A stretch of 64,000 nt of DNA from VAZQ01 sp963739175 (GCA_963739175.1 CAVTZH010000009.1:186001-250000); one strand, 5' to 3'; positions 9,177 to 18,315 are shown, counted from the stretch's first letter. Notes: a model not told the origin generated them from the letters alone. Program-made: numbers and translations.

Positions 9177-9605
9177 TCAGACGTTCTTGAACTTCGCGAC
9201 GACGTCGTCGGGGATCGCGCGCGCTTTCATGCGCAGCGGGTCGTCCGGATGCTTGCCGGCCCACACGCGCTTCTCCAGGCCTTCGACTGCGAGCGTCTCG
9301 CCGATGAACATCCTGTGCTCGACGTCGAAGCTCGATCGCCGCATCTCGACGATGCGCAATTCCATCTCGGCGACGTCGCCGAATTTCGCCGGCGAGAGGA
9401 ACTTCGCCTGCGAACCGACCAGCGGAATGCCGACGATGTCGAACGCCTTCGACAGCTCGTGCGGCGGCACGCCGAGCGCGGCTTCGAACATCAGCCAGGC
9501 GCTGCGATCGAAGAACTCGAAGAAGCGGCTGTTGAACACGATGCCGGCGGGATCGCAGTGACCCCACTCGATGGCGAATTGTCGGCGGAAGATGAAGTCG
9601 GTCAC
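9177..9605 (-). CDS. 4-hydroxybenzoyl-CoA thioesterase family protein
   Basis: 142-residue hot-dog-fold thioesterase. The N-terminal IEWGHCDPAGIVFNSRFFEFFD closely follows the 4-hydroxybenzoyl-CoA thioesterase signature, in which the Asp of the CDPAGIV motif is catalytic. It starts at GTG 9605 inside the ligase stop (GTGA overlap of four bases), so the two are translationally coupled. With a CoA ligase before it and a hydroxybenzoyl-CoA-reductase-like complex after it, it probably releases CoA from dead-end or excess aromatic thioesters. Hydrolysis of the main pathway intermediate would create a futile cycle, so tight specificity is expected. Confidence 0.85.
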   Translation of the reverse strand: MTDFIFRRQFAIEWGHCDPAGIVFNSRFFEFFDRSAWLMFEAALGVPPHELSKAFDIVGIPLVGSQAKFLSPAKFGDVAEMELRIVEMRRSSFDVEHRMFIGETLAVEGLEKRVWAGKHPDDPLRMKARAIPDDVVAKFKNV

Positions 9606-11204
9606 GGGTGGTGGGTATCCATGTCGCGCAGCTTGAAGCGCTGCAATTTTCCGGTGGCGGTGCGCGGCAGATCGGCGCGCACGTCGATCCAGCGCGGGAA
9701 TTTCCAGGGGCCGGCGCGCTCCTTGACGTGCACGCGCAGGGTTCTCGAGCAGGCTGTCGTCGGCGGTGTAGCCGTCACGCAGCACAATGAATGCTTTCGG
9801 CTTGATCAGGCCGTCGGCGTCTTCCTTGCCGATGACGGCGGCCTCGAACACCGCTTCGTGCGAGATCAGCGCGGCCTCGACCTCGAACGGCGACACCCAC
9901 ATGCCCGATACCTTGAACATGTCGTCGGTGCGCCCGCAGTAATAGTAGTAGCCGTCGGCGTCGCGATAGAACTTGTCGCCCGAGTGCGTCCACTCGCCCG
10001 CGAAGGTGCGGCGGCTCTTGCCGCGCTGGTTCCAGTAGCCTTCGCCGGCGGTCGGGCCACGCACCAGCAATTCGCCGATCTCACCATCGGCGACGTCGCG
10101 ACCGTTCTCGTCGACGATGCGAAGCTCGTAGCCCGGCACCGGCTTGCCGGTCGAGCCGTAGCGCACATCGTCAGGACGGTTCGAGAGATACGTCTGGAAC
10201 ATCTCGGTCGAGCCGATGCCATCGACCACGTCGCAGCCGGCGACCGCGCGCCAGCGCTCGCCGAGCGCCATCGGCAGCGCTTCGCCCGCCGACACGCAGA
10301 GCCGCAGCCGATCGGAGCCGGCACCCTGCACCATCTCTTTGTGCGCCAGCATCGATGCGTAGAGCGTCGGCACGCCGTAGAACAGCGTCGGCTGGTGCTG
10401 CCGCATGATGTCGAACACTGCGTCGGGTGTCGGACGATGCGGCCACAGGATCGTCGACGCGCCGACCGACATCGGAAACGCGAGCGCATTGCCCATGCCG
10501 TAAGAGAAGAAAAGCTTCGCCGCCGAGAACACGACGTCGTCCTCACGAATCCCAATAATATTCCGGCCCATTAAGGCCGCCGCGGCGGCCGGCGTGGTCT
10601 GCACATGCTTCACGCCCTTGGGATCGCCGGTCGAGCCCGAGGTGTACATCCAGAACGCGACCTCGTCGGAGTTGGTCGCAGCGGCGCAGGGCTCGCCGCT
10701 CTCGCGCGCCAGAATGTCTTCCAGCAGATGCACGTCGCAACCCGGAAACGCCGCTTTGTCGGCCGGCGTCGCACCCACCAGGATCACCGTGCGCAGCTCG
10801 GGCAGGCGGTCGACGATCGCCGCAATCGGCTTGGCGAGCGCCGCCTGCACCACGATGGCGCAGGCGCGGCTGTCGTTGAGCACATAGGCGTATTGCGGCT
10901 CCGTGAGCAGGACATTCAGCGGTAAAGCCACGATTCCGCTGCGGATTGCGCCAAAAAAAGCGACCGGAAAATCGACCGTATCGAGCAGCAGCAGCGCGAC
11001 GCGGCTTTCCTGGCGGATGCCCAGCGTCTTGAGCGCGCGGGCGAAGCGGCAGCTGCGCGCCTGCAGCTCGCCGTAGGTCAGTGTGCGTTCCGGATCGGTG
11101 AAGGCGACCTTGCCGCCGAGCCCGCGCGCGACATTGCCGTCGATGAGGTCGGCGGCGGCATTGTACGCCCTGCGCTGCACAATCTCGTCGATCGGCAATC
11201 CCAT
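9602..11204 (-). CDS. benzoate/4-hydroxybenzoate-type CoA ligase (frameshifted)
   Basis: AMP-forming aryl-CoA ligase of the benzoate-CoA ligase family, about 533 residues. The ATP/AMP motif FWMYTSGSTGDPKGVKH, the DGIGSTEMFQ adenylation motif, YYYYCGRTDDMFKVSGMWVSP hinge and C-terminal RTATGKLQRFKLRD lysine motif are all present. The last domain is in a second frame: the shift lies at 9739-9741, where GGG (CCC on the coding strand) should be two bases for SLLENLRVHVKERAGPWK to read through. The start at 11204 has GGAAACG upstream. It is the first gene of a minus-strand run that continues into the thioesterase and molybdoenzyme, so it likely activates the aromatic acid for that pathway. Divergent from the gene at 11362. 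Confidence 0.85.
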
Positions 11205-11361
11205 GCGCGTTTCCTAGCCCCAACTCTGCGCCCCTATGCTTGGGCTTGTTGGTATTCCTGCATAAACCCCCGATGCACGCAACACAGCGCCGCAGGCACG
11301 CGCATTGCCGCCGGTGCTCCGCAGGGGTAGCTTTCGGGAAACACAAAGTGGGAGACGCGCC

Positions 11362-12561
11362 ATGAATATTGCGACCGGAGATGTCCTGCCTGCCTTCGAT
11401 GCCGACGCCGGAGCCGCGCCGCGCGGATCGGCGAACATCCGTCACCTCAGCCGGATGGAACTGCCCGGCGGCGGGCAGATCGTGATCCAGGGCACGACCG
11501 CCTTCGTCGGCCATCAGGTCGGGCCGGAGGGCACGACAATTCTCGACATCTCCGATCCGCGCAAGCCGAAGGTGCTGTCGCAGATCATGAGCCCGCACCC
11601 GTGGTCGCACACCCACAAGGCGCGGGTGGTTGGCGACATTATGGTGGTGAATTCCGAGCGCGAGCCCGGCAAGGGCAATCTCCGCGAATATCCGGAAGGC
11701 GGCTTCCGTATCTACGACGTGAAGGACCGGACCAATCCGAAGCTCATCACCTTCCATAAGACGTATGGGAAGGGCGTGCACCGCTTCGATCTCGACGAGA
11801 ACTATGCCTATCTCTCGACCGAGATGGAGGGCTATGTCGGCAACATCCTGGTGATCTACGACATCCGCAATCCATCGAAGCCTGTTGAAGTGGGGCGGTG
11901 GTGCATGGAGAACCAGCATGTCGCCAACGGCGACACGCCGCATCCGAAAGGCACCGAGCACCGCCTGCATCACGCCATGCGCAACGGCAACCTGATGTTC
12001 GCCGGCTGCTGGATGTCGGGGCTGTCGATCGTGGACGTCAGCGACATTTCGAAGCCGAAAACGCTGTCGCGCTATCAATACAATCCGCCGCATCCGGAGC
12101 CGACGCACACATTCCTCGGCGTGCCGCATCCGATCGGCGGCAGGAAGATCGCGGTCTCCACGGAGGAAGAACGCCACACGCGCGGTCCCGATCATGGCAA
12201 GCCGCATGGGCCGTTCCGGACCTGGGACGTGACCGACCCGACCCAGCCGAAGCTGCTGTGCACGGTTGAGCTGCCGGATTCGTCGACGCCGTATGACACC
12301 AATGTCGTCCGCTTCGGTACGCACCAGCTCCGCGAGAAAGTCGACACCGACAATATTGTCTACGTCACCTGGTTCGCCGGCGGGCTGCGCATCATGGACA
12401 TCAACGATCCCGCCAATCCCAAGGAGCGCGCCTACTTCATTCCGAAGCCCGGCACCGGTGCCCCCGCGCCGCTCACCAACGACATCTACAAGGACGACCG
12501 CGGGCTGCTGTTCGTCACCGACAAGAAATGCGGCCTCGACGTGATCGAGTTCAAGGGCTGA
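11362..12561 (+). CDS. LVIVD-repeat beta-propeller protein
   Basis: 399-residue protein made of LVIVD-type repeats: TTILDISDPRKPKVLS, FRIYDVKDRTNPKLIT, LVIYDIRNPSKPVEVG, LSIVDVSDISKPKTLS, FRTWDVTDPTQPKLLC and LRIMDINDPANPKERA, each a hydrophobic strand then D-x-x-(D/N)-P-x-x-P. Such repeats build beta-propellers, usually of unknown biochemical role. No signal peptide or membrane segment is visible, so a cytosolic location is likely. ATG 11362 is preferred over upstream starts because GGGAG lies at a good distance. It heads a plus-strand group with a TTT receptor, a TauD-like dioxygenase and an enoyl-CoA hydratase; the propeller could be a scaffold or an uncharacterised lyase/hydrolase. Confidence 0.85.
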   Translation: MNIATGDVLPAFDADAGAAPRGSANIRHLSRMELPGGGQIVIQGTTAFVGHQVGPEGTTILDISDPRKPKVLSQIMSPHPWSHTHKARVVGDIMVVNSEREPGKGNLREYPEGGFRIYDVKDRTNPKLITFHKTYGKGVHRFDLDENYAYLSTEMEGYVGNILVIYDIRNPSKPVEVGRWCMENQHVANGDTPHPKGTEHRLHHAMRNGNLMFAGCWMSGLSIVDVSDISKPKTLSRYQYNPPHPEPTHTFLGVPHPIGGRKIAVSTEEERHTRGPDHGKPHGPFRTWDVTDPTQPKLLCTVELPDSSTPYDTNVVRFGTHQLREKVDTDNIVYVTWFAGGLRIMDINDPANPKERAYFIPKPGTGAPAPLTNDIYKDDRGLLFVTDKKCGLDVIEFKG

Positions 12562-12580
12562 ACCAAGGGCTGAACAGAGG

Positions 12581-13669
12581 ATGGCTGATCTTGCTCCGCT
12601 CATTCCCGCGCAAGCGGGAATCCAGTTTCTAAAAATCTCTAAGACTGGGTCCCCGCTTTCGCGGGGACGAGCGGTGGCGGGGTCACTGATCGCGCTTCTG
12701 ATCGCGGCGATCCTGCCCACGCCAACCATCGCGCAGGAGCCCTTCTACGCCGGCAAAACCGTGACGCTGGTCGTCGGCTATTCCGCCGGCGGCGGCTATG
12801 ACATCTACGCCCGCATGTTGGCGCGGCACTACGGCCGCCACATCCCGGGCAATCCCAACGTCATCGTGCAGAACATGCCGGGCGCCGCCAGCATGACGTC
12901 GGTGCGCTACCTCGACGCCACCGCGCCGAAGGACGGCACCGTCATCACCACCTTCGACCCGGGCCTGATCACGCAGGTGCTGACGGCAGACAAGCCGGTG
13001 GTCAACTTCGCGAACTTCCAGTGGGTCGGCACGCTCTTGCGCGATATCCGCATCTGCTACGCGTGGTCGGCGACCGGCATCAAGACCTTCGGCGACATGA
13101 TGAAGCGCAAGGAATTCCTGATCGGCACCACCGCCAAGGGCTCGAACGCCTATGTGAACGGCGCGATCCTGCGCAACGTGTTCAAGGCGCCGGTGCGCCA
13201 GATCGCCGGTTACCCGGGCAGTAACGAGCAGCGCTTGGCGCTCGAGCGCGGCGAGCTCGAAGGCAATTGCGGCTCCTGGACCGCGATGCCACAGGAGTGG
13301 TTGGTGAACCACAAGATCAGTCCGCTGTTGCGGTTCTCGGCGACGCGTCCCGCCGACATGTCGCCCGACGTGCCCTACGTGCTCGACCTCGCGCAGACGC
13401 CGGAGCAGAAGGCGGTCATCGACATCCTCAACTCGCCGGGCGAACTCGGGCGGCCGTTCATCGTCGCCAAGCAGGTGCCAACCGAGCGGGTGGCGATCCT
13501 GCGGGCGGCATTGCAGGCGACGCTCAAGGACGAAGCCTTCCTGGCCGATGCCAAGAAGCAGAGCCTGCTGCTCGACCCGGTGGCGGGGGAAGAGGCCGAG
13601 AAGGTCACAGCGCAGATCTATGCGGCTTCGCCGGAGCTGATCCGCAAGGCCAAAGAAGTGCTAGAGTAA
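12581..13669 (+). CDS. TTT-family solute receptor (long-form subclass)
   Basis: Periplasmic receptor of the divergent TctC-like subclass recognised by FYAGKTVTLVVGYSAGGGYDIYAR, HIPGNPNVIVQNMPGAASM and the late GRPFIVAKQVPTERVAILR segment. The longest frame starts at ATG 12581 but its first 31 residues are a translated REP element; GTG at 12674, directly after the element's GGGGAC, gives a compact signal peptide (AGSLIALLIAAILPTPTIAQ) and may be the true start. Both are in frame, so only the N-terminus is in doubt. It lies between the LVIVD protein and the TauD-like dioxygenase, suggesting it imports the dioxygenase substrate. Confidence 0.82.
   Translation: MADLAPLIPAQAGIQFLKISKTGSPLSRGRAVAGSLIALLIAAILPTPTIAQEPFYAGKTVTLVVGYSAGGGYDIYARMLARHYGRHIPGNPNVIVQNMPGAASMTSVRYLDATAPKDGTVITTFDPGLITQVLTADKPVVNFANFQWVGTLLRDIRICYAWSATGIKTFGDMMKRKEFLIGTTAKGSNAYVNGAILRNVFKAPVRQIAGYPGSNEQRLALERGELEGNCGSWTAMPQEWLVNHKISPLLRFSATRPADMSPDVPYVLDLAQTPEQKAVIDILNSPGELGRPFIVAKQVPTERVAILRAALQATLKDEAFLADAKKQSLLLDPVAGEEAEKVTAQIYAASPELIRKAKEVLE
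12596..12673. repeat. REP-like double hairpin (copy 1 of 3)
   Basis: Two perfect eight-base stems sit close together: ATTCCCGC-GCAA-GCGGGAAT (12602-12621) and GTCCCCGC-TTTC-GCGGGGAC (12649-12668). The same pair recurs at 57008-57085 in the same order and at 43698-43775 in reverse order. It lies at the junction of the LVIVD gene and the receptor and overlaps the beginning of the receptor's longest reading frame, which translates it as LIPAQAGIQ and SPLSRGR. Confidence 0.85.
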
Positions 13670-13696
13670 GAGCAAGAAACGACGGAGACCTTGATC

Positions 13697-14768
13697 ATGG
13701 GTGACTTCCGCAGCTTCAAGACCGCCCAGCGCGAACCGGCCGCGCCGATGAAGCCGCTCACCGATCCCGCGGGCTGGACCGCCGCGGACCTCAGGGATGT
13801 CTCGCGCTGGAGCTACCCGATCAACGCCGCCGATGCCGGCGAGCTCGAAGCCGCGGTCGCGGCCGTGCGCCGCAACGGCGTCGCCATGGTCGATATCCGC
13901 AAGGGGGATTTCCCGCTCAAGGCCTTCGCCGACGTGCTCACCGACGTGCGCCGCGAGTTGATGGACGGCCGCGGCATCGTGATGATGCAGGATTTCCCGC
14001 TCGACCGTTTCGACCGCGAGGGCACCGCCATCGCCTATATCGGGCTCGGCGCCCATCTTGGGCAGACGATGTCGCAGAACAAGCTCGGTCACATCCTCGG
14101 CCACGTGAAGGACCTCGGCGGCGACTACAACGACGCCAATACCCGCGGCTACATGACCAATGCCGAGATGCGTTTCCACACCGATGCCTGCGACTATGTA
14201 GGCTTGCTTTGCCTGCGGACGCCGATGTCGGGCGGCGCCAGCCGGATCGCGAGCTCGGTGACGGTCTACAACACGATGCTGCAACGCAAGCCCGAGCTGG
14301 TCGAGGCGCTGTGCGGCGACTACTACCGCTCCCGCAGCGGCGAGGTCAGCCCCGGCGATCTGCCGTATTTCAAGCAGCCGATCTTCTCGTTCCATGAGGG
14401 CTATTTCAGCGCGACCGGCGCCGGCGCGGTCATCGACAAGGCACAGAAGCTTGCGGGCGTGCCGAAATTCACGCCGGTGCAGGCGGAGGCGATCGAGGTC
14501 TATCGGGACACCGTCGACGAGGTCGCGCTCGACATCGACTTCCAGCGTGGCGACATCCAGTTCCTGAACAATTTCGTGATGCTGCACACCCGGCGCGAAT
14601 ATCACGACTGGCCGGAAGCACGAGCGCAAGCGGCATCTGCTGCGGCTGTGGCTCTACGACGCCAACGGCCGGCCGATCCCGAAAGCGCAGCGCGAGGGCC
14701 GGTTCGGCCGCGGCGTCAGCGTCAAGGGCGTGCAGCGCATTGCCCCGCTCGAGGCGGAAGCGGCGTGA
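13697..14768 (+). CDS. TauD/TfdA-family dioxygenase (frameshifted)
   Basis: Fe(II)/2-oxoglutarate-type dioxygenase of the TauD/TfdA fold, about 356 residues. The HxD iron motif is at His161-Thr-Asp163 (RFHTDACD), the distal histidine probably in NNFVMLHTRREYHDWP, and the C-terminal arginine in RHLLRLWLYDANGRPIPKAQ. A one-base insertion near 14618-14622 throws the frame: WPEA continues in the next frame as HERKRHLLRLW through to TGA 14768. Without repair the frame runs on into the hydratase gene. Start ATG 13697 has GGAG nine bases upstream (TTG 13691 also possible). The stop overlaps the next gene's GTG. No 2-oxoglutarate requirement can be proved from sequence alone. Confidence 0.8.
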
Positions 14769-15580
14769 GCGAAACGGTCCTCTACGCGGCCGACGGCAAG
14801 GTCGGCATCGTCACGCTCAACCGGCCCGAAAAGCTCAACGCATTGACGATGGAGATGCGGCTCGCGATCGAGCAGGTCATGCTGCGCGCCGATGCCGACG
14901 AGACGACCAGCGTCATCGTGCTGCGGGCGGAGGGACGGAGCTTCTGCGTCGGCTTCGATGTCGGCGGGGGTAGTGGGCACGAGCGGCCGTGGCGGCATGA
15001 TGCCTTGAAGTATCGCGAGCGGCTGGCCACCAGCATGCGCTGCCTGATGACGCCGTGGACGCTGAAGAAGCCGGTGATTGCCTCGGTGCAGGGGCACGCA
15101 CTCGGCGGCGGCTGCGAGCTCGCGATGTTCTGCGACCTCACCATCGCGGCCGACGATGCGCTGTTCGGCGAGCCGGAGGTGCTGTTCTCCCAGGTCGGCC
15201 CGGCGGTGCTGATGCCGTTCATCGTCGGCCACAAGCGGGCGCGCGAACTGATTTACTTCGGCGACAAGATCGACGCCAGGCGCGCCCACGAAATCGGCAT
15301 GGTCAACCGCATCGTGCCGCCGGCCGAGCTTCAGGCGGCCACCATGAAATATGCCAAGCGGCTGGCGCTGATCGCGCCGGAGGCGCTCGCGGCCGCCAAG
15401 CTCGCGGTCAATCGCGGGCTCGATGCGGCGGGCTTCCGCACCGCGCTCAACAACGGCCTCGACGTGCTGGCGCCGCTCTATGCGGCGGAGACCGAGGTGG
15501 GCAAGGAATTCGACGCCATCCGCGCCAGGGACGGCCTCAAGGCCGCCCTGGCGTGGCGCAAGAAGCAGTTCGAAGAGTGA
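14765..15580 (+). CDS. enoyl-CoA hydratase/isomerase family protein
   Basis: 271-residue crotonase-fold enzyme. The oxyanion-hole segments RSFCVGFDVGGG and GHALGGGCELAMFCDLTIAADDALFGEPEV are clear, with the acidic residues expected for hydratases in the second. It begins at GTG 14765 overlapping the dioxygenase stop (GTGA), implying translational coupling. Acting on a CoA thioester, it would hydrate or isomerise a ring-opened or unsaturated acyl-CoA in the same pathway as the TauD-like oxygenase; the exact step is not determinable. It converges with the metallo-hydrolase at 15595 with only 14 bases between stops. Confidence 0.88.
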   Translation: MSETVLYAADGKVGIVTLNRPEKLNALTMEMRLAIEQVMLRADADETTSVIVLRAEGRSFCVGFDVGGGSGHERPWRHDALKYRERLATSMRCLMTPWTLKKPVIASVQGHALGGGCELAMFCDLTIAADDALFGEPEVLFSQVGPAVLMPFIVGHKRARELIYFGDKIDARRAHEIGMVNRIVPPAELQAATMKYAKRLALIAPEALAAAKLAVNRGLDAAGFRTALNNGLDVLAPLYAAETEVGKEFDAIRARDGLKAALAWRKKQFEE

Positions 15581-15594
15581 TCGCGCCGGGCTGC

Positions 15595-16344
15595 TTACGC
15601 AGCCTTGCTGATTGTAACCCCGCGATCAGAGACGCGGCGGTCGTAGTCGTCCGCGAGCGCGCGCAGCGCGGCTGCACCATCGCCCGAGAACGACGGACCG
15701 TGCATCAGTGCCAGCGTGCGCGGCGCGAGCTTCGCAAGCGCGCGGATGGTCGTACCCATGTCCGGGTTCAGGGCGGAGTATTTGAACAGATCTTCGGCGG
15801 CGATCGCGGGCCCGACGATGTCGCCGTCGGTCAACGGCGGGCAGTCACCGAGCTGGGTGAAGAGATCGCCGCACAGGAGGGTGCCGGTCAACTCTTCGTA
15901 CATCACGCCGGCATCCCAGCCGTGCGGGGTGTGCGGCGTGTCGAGGTAGCGGACCCGCTTGCCGCGGCCGAGGTCGATGGTTTCGCCGTCCTGGAGCAGG
16001 CGGGGCGGGCGGTCCGCCATGTCGTTGAGCGACACCATGCAGCCGGTCTGGCCATGGGCGAGCTGTGCCTGCGGCGCAACCGCGAGCCATTCGTTCATCG
16101 CGCCGCATTCGTCGGCCTCGTAGTGGCCGAAGGCGATCCAGCGCAGGCGCTCGGGCGGAATGAGGCGGCTCACGGCGTCCCGGGTGAGCGGAAACATCTT
16201 CCGCAGCCCGGTATGAAACAGCAGCGGCTCGTCGCCGAGAACGAGGAACTGATTGAAGGCGAAGCCGGCCGGCGGGGCGATCTGCGGCACGAAGGTCGAG
16301 AGCCGATAGATGCCGGCGGCAATCTCGCTGACTTTGGTTTCCAT
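15595..16344 (-). CDS. MBL-fold oxidoreductase/hydrolase, flavodiiron-like
   Basis: 249-residue metallo-beta-lactamase-fold protein. The metal motif is GHYEADECGAMNEW with His74, Glu76 and Asp78, the H-x-E-x-D order of flavodiiron and ODP-type proteins rather than HxHxDH of hydrolases; the further His normally following Asp is replaced by Cys80-Gly81. A second ligand set is seen in DTPHTPHGWDAGV and LLCGDLFTQLGD. No flavodoxin domain is fused. Start ATG 16344 has a perfect GGAGAAAC leader. It is divergent from a TetR regulator, which probably controls it. Likely roles include oxygen or peroxide sensing or reduction, but this is inferred from the fold. Confidence 0.82.
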   Translation of the reverse strand: METKVSEIAAGIYRLSTFVPQIAPPAGFAFNQFLVLGDEPLLFHTGLRKMFPLTRDAVSRLIPPERLRWIAFGHYEADECGAMNEWLAVAPQAQLAHGQTGCMVSLNDMADRPPRLLQDGETIDLGRGKRVRYLDTPHTPHGWDAGVMYEELTGTLLCGDLFTQLGDCPPLTDGDIVGPAIAAEDLFKYSALNPDMGTTIRALAKLAPRTLALMHGPSFSGDGAAALRALADDYDRRVSDRGVTISKAA

Positions 16345-16399
16345 GAGTTTCTCCAGGGCGTTGGGCCTTGGCCACGGGGGTGGTGGACATTGGCCTTAT

Positions 16400-16417
16400 T
16401 TGACGATACATATGTGT
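16400..16417. promoter_or_regulatory. candidate TetR operator/promoter in divergent spacer
   Basis: The 129-base spacer between the MBL gene and the TetR gene contains TTGACG (16400-16405), a possible -35 element, immediately followed by the imperfect palindrome ATACATATGTGT (16406-16417) around a CATATG centre. TetR proteins commonly bind such palindromes between themselves and a divergent target. The call rests on position and symmetry only. Confidence 0.35.
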
Positions 16418-16473
16418 GTACTGAAATTTGGGCGCCTGTCAATATGGATGCACACTATCGTGCAATGAAATAA

Positions 16474-17052
16474 ATGGCCCGGACTTACACCCTCAAAAAG
16501 CGGGCGGAGCAGCAGGCCGAGACCCGGCTGCGGATCGTCGAGGCCGCGGTCGAGCTGCACCGGACCGCCGGTCCGGCGGCCACCACGGTCAGCATGGTGG
16601 CCGAGCGCGCCGGCGTTCAGCGCCACACGTTCTATGCGCACTTCCCCGATGAGCGGAGCCTGCTGCAGGCGTGCTCGACGCTGTCGCTGGAGCGCGATCC
16701 TCTGCCCGAGGCCACGCCCTGGCGGAAAATCGAGGATCGGCGCGAGCGCCTGCGCACGGGCCTGCTTGCGATCTATGGCTGGTACGAACGCAACGCCGAT
16801 CTGGCCGGATGCGTCTTGCGTGACGCCGAATACCATCAATTGGTCCGGGAAACCGCCGAACGGACGTGGGCGCCGTATATCGCTGCCTATCACGAAGTGC
16901 TCGGCGCCAATTTGAGCACGAAGCAGCGGGCGATGCTGGGGCTGGCGCTGAGCTTTTTCACGTGGCGCACGCTGGTGCGCGATCAAGGTCTCAAGCAGGC
17001 CGCTGCCGTCAAAGCCATGGTGCAAGCCGTCGACGCCGCTGACGAAGCTTGA
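16474..17052 (+). CDS. TetR/AcrR-family transcriptional regulator
   Basis: 192-residue repressor. The N-terminal helix-turn-helix lies at about residues 15-60 (RIVEAAVELH, TTVSMVAERAGVQRHTFYAHFPDERSLL), typical of TetR, followed by a helical ligand domain containing AIYGWYERNADLAGCVLRDAEYH. No clear Shine-Dalgarno precedes ATG 16474, so it may be translated from a short leader. Its divergent position next to the MBL protein suggests it represses that gene and itself. It converges with the amidohydrolase at 17062, ten bases away. The effector is unknown. Confidence 0.9.
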   Translation: MARTYTLKKRAEQQAETRLRIVEAAVELHRTAGPAATTVSMVAERAGVQRHTFYAHFPDERSLLQACSTLSLERDPLPEATPWRKIEDRRERLRTGLLAIYGWYERNADLAGCVLRDAEYHQLVRETAERTWAPYIAAYHEVLGANLSTKQRAMLGLALSFFTWRTLVRDQGLKQAAAVKAMVQAVDAADEA

Positions 17053-17061
17053 GACGGAGTA

Positions 17062-18315
17062 CTACTCCGCCGCCACGCCAGCAGCGGCTGCCGCCTTGCG
17101 CGCCGCGAGCCGCGCCTGCTTCACCGGCGACAGCACCGGCTTCAGGTTGAACAGCTTCTGCGCATTGCCGCCGAGGATGTTCTTCTTGGCCTGCATGTCG
17201 ATGAACGGCAGGTCGTAGATCGTCGCCGGCAGGTCCATGTCCCAGTGCGGATAGTCGGACGAATAGAGCAGCTGCGTCGGCGCGTTGATCATCTCGAAGG
17301 TGACCTCGAGCGCCTTGCGGTTGTCCACCATCTCCATCGGCTGCGAGGTGTAAAACATCTCGCGCATGTAGTCGCTCGGCTTGCGCTTGAGCAGCGGCGC
17401 GTCCGACGTGCGCATCATGAATTCGTTGTCGAGCCGCTGCATCAGGAACGGCACCCAGGCGAGGCCGGATTCGATCCAGATCGTCTTGAGCTTGGGGAAC
17501 CGCTCCGGCATGCCGTTCACCAGCCAGTTCGTCATGTGCAGCATGTTGCACCAGGTGAAGCCGAGCCCATGCACCGCGATGAAGCGGTTGGTGAGCTGCA
17601 GGCTCTGGTCGGCCCAGGTGAACGCCGCGTGGAAGCCGAGCGGCAAGTTCCGCTCCTGCAGCGCCGCGTACATCTTCATGTACGGGTTCTGGTAGTTGCG
17701 GGTGTAGTGCGTCGCCGTCACCATGAAGCCGACCACGCCTTTGCGCTCGCCGAACTCCTCGATGATCTTGTAGCAGGCCTCGGGATCGTGGAACGGCAGA
17801 TACAGCATCGACTTGATGCGCGGCTCCTTGTCGAGGATGGTGTCGCAGAGCCAGCGGTTGTAGCCGCGCGCCAGCCCGACCTCGACCTCGTGGCGCGGAC
17901 AGTTCGAGAGATTGAGCATCGGCGTCGGGAACATCACCGCCATGTCGACGCCGAGCTGGTCCATCCAGCGCTCCATCAGCACGATGTCGCGATGCGGCGC
18001 CGGCGGCACTTTCTCGTTCTTGCGCTCCGGATAGCGCGTGATGCGGCCGGCGATCTCCTGATAGGAGCCGGTCTCCGACGAGATGCCGCCGCGCGAGGTG
18101 CCCTGGAACTTCGCCTCGTGGCGCAGCACCGGGTCCTCGATGAACTCCGCGATCTCCTTGAAGGCCTCGGTCTCGTAGTGATGCGAGTCGACGTCGACGA
18201 TGAAGAGGTCCTCGTAGCGGCGCTCGATCGCCTGCTCGGCGGCGTTCTTCAAGAGCGTGCGCGTGTCGAAGCCCTCGGTGGAGAGGTCGCGGAAGCTGCG
18301 GGTATGCTCGTTCAT
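17062..18315 (-). CDS. amidohydrolase-family (metal-dependent hydrolase/decarboxylase) protein
   Basis: 417-residue amidohydrolase-2 (ACMSD-like) enzyme. Metal-site motifs visible are IVDVDSHHYETE near residues 40-50, AVHGLGFTWCNML with its histidine, and the catalytic aspartate in SSDYPHWDMD. In this family the reaction is C-C decarboxylation or hydrolysis of a metal-bound aromatic or enol substrate. ATG 18315 with AGGAAA upstream is favoured over a start at 18363. It is last in a minus-strand set after a UbiD-type decarboxylase and a Rieske ferredoxin, suggesting a shared aromatic pathway. It also resembles uncharacterised amidohydrolases found with phthalate or lignin-monomer genes. Confidence 0.85.
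   Translation of the reverse strand: MNEHTRSFRDLSTEGFDTRTLLKNAAEQAIERRYEDLFIVDVDSHHYETEAFKEIAEFIEDPVLRHEAKFQGTSRGGISSETGSYQEIAGRITRYPERKNEKVPPAPHRDIVLMERWMDQLGVDMAVMFPTPMLNLSNCPRHEVEVGLARGYNRWLCDTILDKEPRIKSMLYLPFHDPEACYKIIEEFGERKGVVGFMVTATHYTRNYQNPYMKMYAALQERNLPLGFHAAFTWADQSLQLTNRFIAVHGLGFTWCNMLHMTNWLVNGMPERFPKLKTIWIESGLAWVPFLMQRLDNEFMMRTSDAPLLKRKPSDYMREMFYTSQPMEMVDNRKALEVTFEMINAPTQLLYSSDYPHWDMDLPATIYDLPFIDMQAKKNILGGNAQKLFNLKPVLSPVKQARLAARKAAAAAGVAAE

Noticed and set aside
10543..12729. 728-residue minus-strand frame across the ligase start and the LVIVD gene
   Set aside because: Combines out-of-frame ligase sequence with the complement of the LVIVD gene; no coherent protein.
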